Of a DNA stretch of 64,000 bases, positions 11,193-19,915 are shown piece after piece. The translations under genes were made by a program, and so were the position numbers. Under the pieces are notes generated by a model. It ran no database searches. It saw only the letters and a list, made by a program, of their open reading frames with translations, and was not told where the DNA came from. Source of the stretch: Cryptomeria japonica (taxonomy: Eukaryota > Streptophyta > Pinopsida > Cupressales > Cupressaceae); assembly GCF_030272615.1 (NCBI RefSeq), contig NC_081415.1, positions 421,626,757 to 421,690,756 on the forward strand, written 5' to 3'. Each line of letters begins with the position of its first letter. Positions within the stretch are counted from its first letter, which is position 1.

Positions 11193-11738
11193 ATGGCCAT
11201 TCTGATTTAGGAGCATCAATTTGAGCGCCAGAGATGACATAATCGACTGCGGAACTACACCCCAGCAGTAAGTGATCGATCTTTAGCCTTTGCATTTCTT
11301 AATTTTTGAATTTTTATTGAATTTTTGCATTTTTAATTTCGTTTCAAGTCGTTGATATCATTTTATCATGCGAATCAATACCATTTCTCGTACGATTTTC
11401 TGTCCTTTTGTAGTTTGTCATTTGGACATGTAGGGTTTGTCGTCTGGTAGTCACCCTTGAATCGTACGATAGTGTTCTTATGAGACCATTTTGTCATGCG
11501 ACATGTTTTTATTTTTTTGTATTGGTATGTTTACTCGTGCGGCTCGTAATGTTTGCTCATACGAGTTTCTGCTTGTTTGTGAAAACTCGTATCAAAAACA
11601 GCAAGTATTTTTTAGAGTGTAAACAACATTTTTTTATTTTGAATGTTGTATATTTGGATTCAATAGTATGTTTATCACATTCTTAGCGCAAATTGGGTCA
11701 CGTACTGACAATTTATATGTTCAATTTTGCATATTCAG
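11193..11738 (+). pseudogene. PMD gene exon 1 and intron 1 (element A)
   Basis: A short exon starts at ATG 11193 and ends at 11277, followed by a GTAAGT donor. The acceptor TTCAG at 11734-11738 precedes the conserved PMD exon. Exon 1 encodes MAILI, then a TAG, then a basic stretch; a second stop follows. Element B has a 66-nt exon of the same kind (MAF start, basic, one TAG). In this copy exon phases do not match by one base, so an indel is likely. The intron holds several degenerate copies of CTCGTACGA. Confidence 0.6.
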
Positions 11739-11899
11739 TTTCGGTGTACATTTCCACCGACGACGAGGCTAGTTCATGAGTTATCAGACATAGAGAGAGG
11801 TCATATTGGTTTGTGTGGATTCAGATACCTATTACAAATGCCTGATATTTGTGTGAATCACAGTATGTTGATTGCTTTAGTCGAGCATTTTCATTCAGA
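11739..11899 (+). pseudogene. Plant mobile domain protein, first part (element A)
   Basis: The frame encodes the start of a plant mobile domain (PMD, also called aminotransferase-like mobile domain): DIERGHIGLCGF, then LIALVEHFHS. PMD proteins such as MAIN and MAIL1 act in plant nuclei in transcription and transposon control, and many copies are carried by transposons. The frame stops matching at 11899, exactly at the CACTA insertion, and resumes at 19916 in the same frame (the split codon becomes Glu when the CACTA and one AGA are removed). The strand is opposite to gag of element A. Confidence 0.85.
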
Positions 11900-11931
11900 C
11901 ACTAATACATTTGGCCTAAAATTCCGATGGA
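11900..11931 (+). repeat. Left terminal inverted repeat of the CACTA
   Basis: It begins CACTAATACATTTGG and continues to CCGATGG. The first 15 bases match the right end at 14 positions. Confidence 0.9.
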
Positions 11932-12110
11932 GGTTTCCGACAGAGAAGGTATATTGTGAACAAATTTGATTTTTTTTTGAAAAATTGTCCGCATTTGTCA
12001 GAATTCCAACGATAATTCAATATATGTTTTCGGTAGAGAAGGAATTGGCAACGACATTTGTGTTTTTTACAAAAAGTGCCCGCGTTCGTCGAATTCTGAC
12101 GACAGCAGGC
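11932..12110. repeat. Left subterminal repeat region of the CACTA
   Basis: It contains TTCCGACAG, TTGTCAGAATTCCAACG, TTCGTCGAATTCTGACG and similar motifs on both strands. In CACTA elements such subterminal motifs bind the transposase accessory protein. An A/T run at about 12116-12136 follows. Confidence 0.75.
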
Positions 12111-12737
12111 ATTACTTTTTTTAAAAAAAAAAAAAAGACCAAGACATTTCAAATCATTTTCGCGGCCTCTTCTCATTCTCACGTTGCCGCCCCAGCAACG
12201 TATTCCCGCCCACAGTTCACCTCTGTCAAACCCCAGCAACTGTATCGAGGTTGTGTCTGCGTAACGCCATGGCCAGTTTTTTTTGGGAGGATGGAGCCAT
12301 AACCTTTCTCGAGTGAGCTGAACAATCCAATGAAGTCGGCTACCTCACGTCCTGAAGTGGGTTTTATATCTCGAACTGTTGGAGGAGGATCTGCATACAG
12401 AGTGAACAGAGAGAGCTAAAGATAATGTAGTATTGTTGGTCTTGCCTGCTTGTACAAAAGAATTAGGTTATTAAGGGTCAAACCAATATGAATTGGAGTT
12501 GCAAGATCACAGGCATTGTTCTGTTATAAAGGCAACAAAGGTAGTGACACCAGTAGGAGTAGACTATATTGCACTTCCACACCCGCTTACGAAGAGATAC
12601 AAGCGAAACCCAGGCTTCTATTTAGCTCTCTATTTCTCGGACGAGATAACGAACCACTCTATTCAGGGGTAGGGCGAAGAGGATTTCCATGGTGTTTTTT
12701 GGTGAACTAAATTGTGTCCTTGGCAATCAATCACGAA
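12111..12737. other. CACTA interior, possibly further captured sequence
   Basis: This part is less AT-rich than its surroundings (for example 12160-12360) and could hold another captured gene piece, but no translated frame gave a recognisable family. Confidence 0.35.
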
Positions 12738-12853
12738 TCGAATATCTTCAAGGACGTGCACTGACAAATGCAATTGGAAACCTTGGCATTACTGATGCAT
12801 ATGTTGCTACTCTCAACAAGTTTGGTCATGACCTTGAGAATATAGTAGAGCAG
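12738..12853 (+). pseudogene. Captured alpha-glucan phosphorylase exon fragment
   Basis: The translation reads EYLQGRALTNAIGNL and then AYVATLNKFGHDLENIVEQ, closely matching the N-terminal region of plant alpha-1,4-glucan (starch) phosphorylases, most like the cytosolic PHS2 type. It ends at CAG followed by GTATAG, a plausible splice donor at the place where the family continues with the next exon. Upstream of 12738 the match stops abruptly. The fragment encodes about 39 residues of an enzyme of over 800, so it has no enzyme function. It marks capture of host genomic DNA by the CACTA. Confidence 0.8.
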
Positions 12854-14344
12854 GTATAGTTATCTATTAGTTTTGCGATTTCAGTTTACTTATATCAGAA
12901 AAACATATTATGCCTAACTAGAGCATAACGACTTCAAAAGTTAATCATTTTGACATTAATTTGCAAGTGCAACACATATTGTTAACCAAGAATTAACTTT
13001 TTTGAGTTTATTGCATATTTTACACATAATTGTTTGTTAAATCTATAAATTCCTTTACCATGGACAAATATCAAACTTTTAATTCCTTCAATTTGATATT
13101 CATGGCACTAAATCTTATCTACATTTGCCATATACATTCACAGCCATTATTTGCGGTGAAAGTTGAACTTCCAAGGATAGCCACTAGGGTGTTTTTGCCT
13201 TCCTAATGTACTTCTGGAGTTTCTCATTTCTTATTCTAGTACTTGATCACACTTATGGTGTATATTTACTATGTGTTCTCCATATTAATGGTCCCCTCTT
13301 AAGTAGACAGTACCAGGAAACATGTAATGATAGTTTATTAATATAATGAAATTATTCAATTGTACCCAAGTTCTTAGGAAATGCAATGTACTTGTTATAT
13401 GTGAATCACTTCAAGTGCATTGCTAGGGAAGGACAAGAAAACCATCAATTAAACCTAGCATGTCATAGTGCAATTTACAAATTGTGGCCTCTTCATGAGT
13501 AGCTCACTTTATGCTTTCACATTCCATTTCCAATCACATAAGGCACATAATGGCATCAATTGCATCACTTGTATCTCATCATTGCCATATCCATAAGTTT
13601 CATGGCCATCTCCCTGGCAGGCCAACTTGAGACTTGACACCACAAGTCAAGTATATAAGCAAATCATTTGCATGGCATAATGAATCAATAACATACAAGG
13701 CGAATTATTCTTAAGGTTGTCAACACATGTAATCTGCTCTCCAACATTAGGCAATCTCTCTCTCTTGTGCGAACTTGCTCCTCATCCATTGTGTGAAGGT
13801 TGGTTGTTAGGTGATACTAAGGATAAATATTCAAAAAGTATAATAATTACACTAATACATATATCACTCTCATGCCTTCCTTAATTTGATATAAGGTCCC
13901 TCTATCTTGTTAATGCATGATAGCCTCGGTAAGATAAATGATTGAATGAGAGATAAATGAAGTCTCTCATTCAATCATTTATCCTATTGATAAACTATGA
14001 TGAAGACTTCAAGCTATTGTTCCTTCATTTGATGATCATTCTTAAATTTGTATATATTCTACCATACTTGCAAAGTTCGATCAATGCTTAACTACCGATA
14101 ATCATCGATTGTAAATCTCATAGCACAAAATACATCAATGACTAATAATAAGCATCTCCTTAGTAGACCTAGAAGTCATATCTCTTCTCCCGTGACAGAG
14201 TGTTCAAGTAGAATTGTTGGGACTAGGAGGTGCGGATCGACCAGATCTTCCACCCGTCGGATGTAGACAAAATGAATGTTTTTTGGATTAGGATGGTACA
14301 CATAATCTACTATCAAAAGTTTGTCAAAAATTCTTGGGACTAGG
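12854..14344. other. CACTA interior without recognised genes
   Basis: The sequence after the phosphorylase donor site looks like intron or intergenic DNA. No coding match was seen. A 21-bp perfect hairpin lies at 13933-13983. Confidence 0.5.
13933..13983. repeat. Perfect 21-bp short inverted repeat
   Basis: Arms at 13933-13953 and 13963-13983 are perfect reverse complements (GATAAATGATTG... and ...CAATCATTTATC) with a 9-nt loop. Too short and too AT-rich to call a microRNA gene. Confidence 0.6.
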
Positions 14345-14807
14345 AGGTGTGAAATGGCCTACTCTTATGCTTTTCATGCTATCAAAATTTGAGTTTGATT
14401 GTCATCATTTACTTTTCCAAATTCTTCACATGTAACTTCTGAATCAATTTCCTACACACAAAATGATGAAAAATAGGTTTGTTGATGGAGGCTTTCCTAG
14501 GTCAAACCTCGAGTTGTGAATTAACCTTGAAGTATAATGTTTTCCTTTTGAGGGAAAGGATAGATCTAATCTAAAAATGATTAAAATTGAACATGATACC
14601 TTGATGAATCTTTCTTGAATCCTCACACAAGGTTTTAGAATGTCATGCATAATGGTGTGTTTTAACGTGAATTCTCCTTCAATGCTTGATGAATGCTTGA
14701 TTTCTTGTTCACTTGGAATTGAATTGATTTTATAATTAAGAGATCACTTGAACTGTAGGTAAACCCCTTCAAATGACAGGTTCGGCTTCCTTTTATACCT
14801 AATATAT

Positions 14808-15036
14808 GTCTTGAAAGCATTTTATCCTGATGACTTTAAATTAAAGTACTTTCTCTTCTATCTGGTATTGGTGGAGCAGAAGTTGCATTGCATCGACCTA
14901 GGATACATATTTCCGCAGATACAACACAAGTTAAATGTATCCCAAGTCGATGCAAAGCAACCTCTGCTCTAGAGATCACCAGAAAATAGAGAAAGAAGTT
15001 TAATTTAACGCCATCAGGATAAAAGGCTTTCAAGAC
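14808..15036. repeat. DRM foldback 1 (101/102-nt arms)
   Basis: Arms at 14808-14908 and 14935-15036 are inverted copies with roughly 85% identity and a 26-nt loop. The left arm on the plus strand encodes SGIGGAEVALHR (about 14861-14896), the motif I SAM-binding block of DRM methyltransferases. The right arm on the minus strand encodes AYHLSVLKAFYPDG and AEVALHRLGIHLTCVV, the same protein segment plus the next one. Minus-strand sequence up to 15110 adds the preceding LGNAFQID. A transcript from either strand would fold into a long imperfect stem. Confidence 0.85.
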
Positions 15037-15110
15037 AGATAAATGGTATGCAACTATATCTATTTGGAATGCATTACCCAAACAGCACAATCGATCAGTC
15101 GCCTTTGAAA
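14836..15110 (-). pseudogene. DRM methyltransferase fragment, motif I region, copy 1
   Basis: Minus-strand frame TDRL, LGNAFQID, YHLSVLKAFYPDG, AEVALHRLGIHLTCVV matches the DRM family around its boundary between the rearranged motif block VI-X and motifs I-V. DRM proteins are plant de novo cytosine methyltransferases acting in RNA-directed DNA methylation. The expected F-S-G-I-G-G is damaged on this strand but readable on the inverted copy. The frame ends by running into the other arm, so no enzyme can be made. Confidence 0.82.
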
Positions 15111-15792
15111 AGAAAGTGGTATGATGAAATATTTGGGCATAAAATAGATGAAATGCACTCCATACTACATGTTGCACAATATTTTGGTCGATGATATTTT
15201 TAAAATAGTAAAGGAAGGTGTATGGAATTGGCCTACTCTTCTGCTTTTCATGCCATCAAAATATGAGTTTGATGGTCATCATTTACTTTGCCAAATTCTT
15301 CACACGTAACTCTTGAATCAATTTCCTACACACAAAATGACGAAAATAGGTTTGTTGATGGGGGCTTTCCTAGGTCAAATAGGTTTGAATATACCTTGAA
15401 GTGTGCAATATGGAAGGTTTGTATTCTTAATCTCCTGCCCATTTCTTAATTTAAAAGATGATATCTTTATTAAATATCTCCTCTATTTTTGGAGGTAGAC
15501 ATCTTTAGGAAAAGATATATTCCTCCCTCTTTAAAATGATCCCTTTAGATCTAATCTAAAAATGCTTAAAATTGAACATGATACCTTGATGAATATTTCT
15601 TGAATCCTCACACAAGGTTTCAGGATGTCATGCAGAATGGTGTGCTTTAACTTGAATTCTCCTTCAATGCTTGATGAATGCTTGATTGCTTGTTCACTTG
15701 GAATTGAATTGATTTTATAATTAAGAGATCACTTGAATTGTAGGTAGACCCCTTCAAATGACAAGTTAGGCTTCCTTTTATACATAATATAT

Positions 15793-16021
15793 GTCTTGAA
15801 AGCATTTTATCCTGATGGCTTTAAATTAAATTACTTTCTCTTCTATCTGGTATTGGTGGAGCAGAGGTTGCATTGCATCGACCTAGGATACATATTTCCG
15901 CAAATACAACACAAGTCAAATGTATCCCAGGTCGATGCAAAGCAACCTCTGCTCCAGAGATCACCAAAAAATAGAGAAAGAACTTTAATTTAATGCCATT
16001 AGGATAAAAGGCTTTCAAGAC
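15793..16021. repeat. DRM foldback 2 (101/102-nt arms)
   Basis: A second copy of the foldback, 985 bp from the first, in the second tandem unit. Arms are 15793-15893 and 15920-16021 with a 26-nt loop. The plus-strand left arm again encodes SGIGGAEVALHR. Confidence 0.85.
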
Positions 16022-16084
16022 AGATAAATGGTATGCAACTGTATCTATTTGGAATGCATTACCCAAACAGCGCAATCGATTAGT
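15821..16084 (-). pseudogene. DRM methyltransferase fragment, motif I region, copy 2
   Basis: The minus-strand translation is CLGNAFQIDTVAYHLSVLK, AFYPNGIK, SGAEVALHRPGIHLTCVV, FAEI. This is the cleanest DRM match among the small foldbacks. It continues past the loop into antisense sequence, so it is not a gene. Confidence 0.83.
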
Positions 16085-16555
16085 CCCCTTTGAAAAGAAA
16101 GTGGTATGCTGAAATATTTGGGCATAAAATAGATGAAATGCACTCCATACTACTGTTGCACAATATATTGGTTGATGATATTTTTAAAATAGTAAAGGAA
16201 GGGGTATGGAACTAGCCTACTCTTCTGCTTTTCATGCCATCAAAATATCTCCTCTATTTTTGGAGGTAGACATCTTTAGGAAAAGATCTCTTCCTCCCTC
16301 TTTAAAATGATCCCTTTAGATCTAATCTAAAAATGCTTAAAATTGAACATGATACCTTGATGAATCTTTCTTGAATCCTCACACAAGGTTTTAGGATGTC
16401 ATGTAGAATGGTGTGCTTTAACTTGAATTCTCCTTCAATGCTTGATTGCTTGTTCACTTGGAATTGAATTGATTTTATAATTAAGAGATCACTTGAATTG
16501 TAGGTAGACCCCTTCAAATGACAGGGTAGGCTTCCTTTTATATGTAATCATACAT

Positions 16556-17445
16556 AAAGTGTTTGAATTTTTTTCTCACACATGAGGCAAGAAATGAGGG
16601 GTCATATTTTGGGTCCCAATCACGAGTACCAGGGCACCTAAGGCGTCCTAGTCTTGTCAATTTAGGATGTGACATGCTAAAGTGGTAAACTTCACCATTC
16701 TACTCACAAGAATTTTATTAAGTCTCAAATATAGGGATCATAACTTATTAATGATGCAGTGAAAGTCCTTCATGAAGGACTTCTAGAAGTATTTTTGGAT
16801 GAGTCTTTGTCAAGTGCAGAGAAAAAACAATTGATGCTTAATGGATTTAAGGAACATTCTTATTGGAAGCCAAAGTTTAATTGAAGAATGTAGAGAAGAA
16901 GGTGGAAGAGAAAAGACTAGAAGTTTTGGTGATTAGATGTGCAACAACATATATCCAACTACAAGAAAGCATAATTTTCTTTTTAGAAAAGTGTAAAGGA
17001 TGTAGTGGTGGCATACATGTTTTAAAGGCAATGGCCTAAATATACTAAGGATATTAAGGGTCACATAGATATTATAGCATCACAAATTGTACAACTATCC
17101 AATACTATAGACATGAATAATGATGCAGAAGGAAACGAAAGGCTTCAAATAGAAAACTTGTACATGCAACTAAATCCATTGACTAATCAGAAGAACAAAA
17201 TTAAGAAACGGTCATCTAAGAGATGTTGTAGACTTGCAACTCACCAACTACTTAGTTTTTGCGGGTAAGAATTTGTTTTGTTTTGGTTATGGTTGTGGTG
17301 TTTGTAAGGAGACATTTACAAATTTATATCTATTTTCACTATTTAATGGTTTATGGGTTTGTAATGGTAATTTAATGTTCTTTCATATTTGTGTATAGAT
17401 TCTTTATAATAGCCTATTATAGTGATTTGTTCTATTATGGATAAT
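16556..17445. other. CACTA interior between foldbacks and large hairpin
   Basis: A 45-codon open stretch at about 16748-16885 on the plus strand encodes a hydrophilic helical-looking peptide (DAVKVLHEGLLEVFLDESL), followed by more semi-open sequence to about 17260. It may be a further captured exon; no family was recognised. Confidence 0.4.
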
Positions 17446-17763
17446 GATGCGGGTCAGATGACTTTGTCGTCAATGCATGAAAGCATTACATGAGTTCTAC
17501 TTTTAAAAATTACATGAAACATTTTTAATTTATTTGATTCAGTGTTATTTGAAAAAAAGTTTATCAATGATGTTTCCTTTCTCCAAGAATTGGATCTAGG
17601 ATCTTTCCGTCAAATAATATGTAACATTCAATGACTAAATATTTTCTTTACAAATGCTTATTTTATTTAATTTTCATCTGAGTGTGAATTATAATTTATA
17701 TCTGTGTGGAAGTAGAAGATACAAGTTGAAGACTCGTGCGCAAGTAAATTTCGTAAAAGAAAG

Positions 17764-18545
17764 AAAGCAAGCATTATCTTGAATGACATGGAAACAAGCT
17801 CATCAACTGGCTACAAGAGAGCAATTGGAGAAAAGCAGAGGAAAATGTTAAAGGGTGATAAATACATAGAGAGTATGCAATACAAACAAACAATGTCTGG
17901 AGTGTGTGATGTGACGTCTTTAATTTATGTTGGAGGGACTAACTGGTTTTGGAGTTCCTGGGAAACCTATTGGGCCACGCTTGGAGGAAATCAATGTGTT
18001 CATGCAAGGACCACCTTTTTTCTATTATGAGAATGATGCTTTTGCATTGAAGGATATTTGGAAGGCAATATCCGACAATTTGTATAGTGTGGAACCACAG
18101 TTGGCGGACTCGAAGTACTTTTCGGCTTCCAGAAGACCAAGAAGTTATGTACACAATCTCGCAATAGAAGGGCGATTTCAAGAATTACCTCTCCCCCCCC
18201 ATGACTATTCAGGAAGCACTTCCTCAGACAAAGGACTATTGGCCTCCATGGGATCAAAGAAAAAAATTGAATTTCTAGACTATAGATGATGTGGTGGTGT
18301 CCTTCATGAAGAACTCTGCACTATAATTGAAAATTCATGAGGGAAACTGCAAGATAGTGAATAGAAATACATTCTTGAAAGGTGGGAAGAATGGATCCTG
18401 GTTTGGGTGGGGCTAGGTTAGGTGGCTCCTCTAGAGATTGACAAGATAGAAATCATATTAGGATTTGAAAAAGATCACACTCGTGGAACTTCGTGTGCGA
18501 CCGATCGATTGCGTTGTTTGGGTAATGCATTCCAAATAGATCAGA
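17764..18545 (+). pseudogene. DRM methyltransferase fragment, left arm and loop
   Basis: The frame runs from a basic linker (NDMETSSSTGYKRAIGEKQ) to LTGFGVPGKPIGP, GPPFFYYEN, DIWKAIS, SVEPQLADSKYFSASRRPR, HNLAIEGRFQ, then after a frameshift the VWVG and IDKIEIILGFEKDHTRG blocks and the loop peptide LGNAFQID. These follow the order of the DRM catalytic region before motif I. Several frameshifts are present, for example near 17935, 18200 and 18270. It lacks the UBA domains and motifs I-V, so it is not an enzyme. Confidence 0.87.
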
Positions 18546-19340
18546 CGCACACGAAGTTCCACGAGTGTGATCTTTTTCAAATCCTAATATGATTTCTATC
18601 TCATCAACCTATAGAGGAGCCACCTGACCTGGCCCCACCCAAACCAAGATCCATTCTTCCCACTTTTCAAGAATGTATTTCTATTCACTATCTTCCAATT
18701 TCCCTCGTGAATTTTCAATTATAGTGCAGAGTTCTTCACAAAGGACACCACCACATCGTTTAGTGTCTATGCTTCAATTTTTTCTTTGATCCCATGGAGG
18801 CCAATAGTCCTTTGTCTGAGGAAGTGCTTCCTGAATAGTCATGGGGGGGAGAGGTAATGCTTGAAATCGCCCTTCTATTGGGAGATCATGTACATAACCT
18901 CTTGGTCTTCTGGAAGCCGAAAAGTACTTCGAGTCTGCCAACTGTGGTTCCACACTATAGAAATTTTTGGATATTGCCTTCCAAATATCCTTCGGTGCAA
19001 AAGTATCATTCTCGTAATAGAAAAAAGGTGGTCCTTGCATGAACACATTGATTTCCTCCAAGTGTGGTCCAATAGGTTTCCCAAGAACTCGAAAACTAGT
19101 TAGTCCCTCTAGACATAAATTAGAGATGTCACATCACACACTCCAGACATTGTTTGTTTGTATTGCTTACTCTCTATGTATTTATCACCCTTTAACACTT
19201 TCCTCTGCTTTTCTCCAATTGCTCTCTTGTATCCAGTTGATGAGATTGTTTCCATGTCATTCAAGATAATGCTTGCTTGCTTTCTTTTACAAAATTTACT
19301 TGCGCACGAGTCTTCAGCTTGTATATTCTGCTTCTGCACA
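18546..19340 (-). pseudogene. DRM methyltransferase fragment, right arm
   Basis: The minus-strand copy is slightly better preserved: EEINVFMQGPPFFYYEN, KDIWKAISKNFYSVEPQL, SRRPRGYVHDLPIEGRFQA, PPMTIQEALPQTKDYWPPWD. Upstream on the same strand (19339-19109) it includes the linker. It ends in a stop near 18774 in this frame and continues in shifted frames to the loop. Together with the left arm it forms the stem. Confidence 0.87.
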
Positions 19341-19597
19341 GATATAAATTATAATTCACACTCAGATAATAATTAAATAAAATAAGCATTTGTAAAGAAA
19401 ATATTTAGTCATTGGATGTTACATATTATCTGACGGAAAGATCCTAGATCCAATTCTTGGAGAAAGGAAACATCATTGATAAACTTTTTTTCAAATAACA
19501 CTGAATCAAATAAATTAAAAATGTTTCATGTAATTTTTAAAAGTAGAACTCATGCAATGCTTTCATGCACCGACGGCAAAGCCGTCTGACCCACATC

Positions 19598-19870
19598 CTC
19601 TGATAGCATCAGAATTCCGACGACAACTAAAGAAACATCTGACAAGGATGTTGTATATCCGACGTTACTTCCTTGTCGGACAGTCGTCGAGGAGCAAACA
19701 TAGCATCCGTCGGAATTCCAACGTTAATCTGTGTAATTTTCTGGTCGGGGGAGCAAATATAGCCGCCATTGGATGAGTTCATAACATTGCAAATGGCATC
19801 GTCGGAAAGACCAACGCCGAGTTTTCAACGGTTAAATTTGTCGGAAGTTCAATGTGGTGTCATCGGACTA
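19598..19870. repeat. Right subterminal repeat region of the CACTA
   Basis: At least eight motifs of the TCCGACG/CGTCGGA type occur here (AATTCCGACG, ATCCGACG, CTTGTCGGACAG, CCGTCGGAATTCC, GTCGGAAAG, GTCGGAAG, ATCGGAC). Their density and end-proximal location support the CACTA call. Confidence 0.78.
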
Positions 19871-19880
19871 CCGACAATTG

Positions 19881-19912
19881 ACCATCAGAAATTAGGTCCA
19901 AATGTACTAGTG
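19881..19912 (-). repeat. Right terminal inverted repeat of the CACTA
   Basis: Read on the minus strand it starts CACTAGTACATTTGGACC and continues to TGATGG. The AGA duplication follows at 19913-19915. Confidence 0.9.
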
Positions 19913-19915
19913 AGA

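Larger units (their letters stand above)
14345..16555. repeat. Tandem array of about 0.9-1.0 kb units carrying DRM foldbacks
   Basis: The phrase GCCTACTCTTCTGCTTTTCATGC marks unit starts near 14355, 15228 and 16212. All units share GATACCTTGATGAATCTTTC-type and TTCACTTGGAATTGAATTG segments. Units 1 and 2 each contain a DRM foldback; unit 3 is partial and stops at about 16555, just before the foldback would begin. Confidence 0.82.
17446..19597. repeat. Large DRM inverted repeat (about 1.05-kb arms, 46-nt loop)
   Basis: Left arm 17446-18499 and right arm 18546-19597 are reverse complements with only scattered substitutions and small indels over their whole length (roughly 95% by eye). The outer 0.3 kb of each arm is CACTA subterminal-like (GGGTCAGA and GACTTTGTCGTC on the left, GACGGCAAAGCCGTC on the right). 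The inner 0.73 kb of each arm is DRM coding sequence. The loop 18500-18545 continues the DRM frame with TDRLRCLGNAFQID. A transcript of either strand would form double-stranded RNA of about 1 kb, a good Dicer-like substrate. Confidence 0.92.
11900..19912. mobile_element. Non-autonomous CACTA transposon with DRM methyltransferase hairpins
   Basis: Both ends begin CACTA on the inward strand: the left reads CACTAATACATTTGG and the right, reverse-complemented, CACTAGTACATTTGG, with further similarity over about 31 bp. A 3-bp duplication AGA flanks it (11897-11899, 19913-19915), the size typical of CACTA (En/Spm) elements. Both subterminal regions carry scattered TCCGACG/CGTCGGA motifs, also typical. 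Removing the element restores the PMD frame exactly. I found no transposase ORF. The inside holds an alpha-glucan phosphorylase exon fragment and rearranged DRM methyltransferase fragments, so it is a gene-capturing (Pack-type) element that would move only with outside transposase. Confidence 0.92.

Noticed and set aside
13933-13983. microRNA gene
   Set aside because: The stem is only 21 bp with a tiny loop and no star arrangement; unlike plant MIR precursors.
18000-19103. Several 60-85 codon ORFs on both strands in the hairpin
   Set aside because: They are frame and strand shadows of the DRM fragments in the arms.
17764-19340. A functional DRM methyltransferase gene
   Set aside because: Both copies lack the UBA domains and motifs I-V, have several frameshifts, and run into their own inverted copy.
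17446-19597. Assembly artefact (false palindrome)
   Set aside because: The arms differ by scattered substitutions and indels and the loop is unique and in frame with DRM. A chimeric read would give identical arms. Not fully excluded without raw reads.
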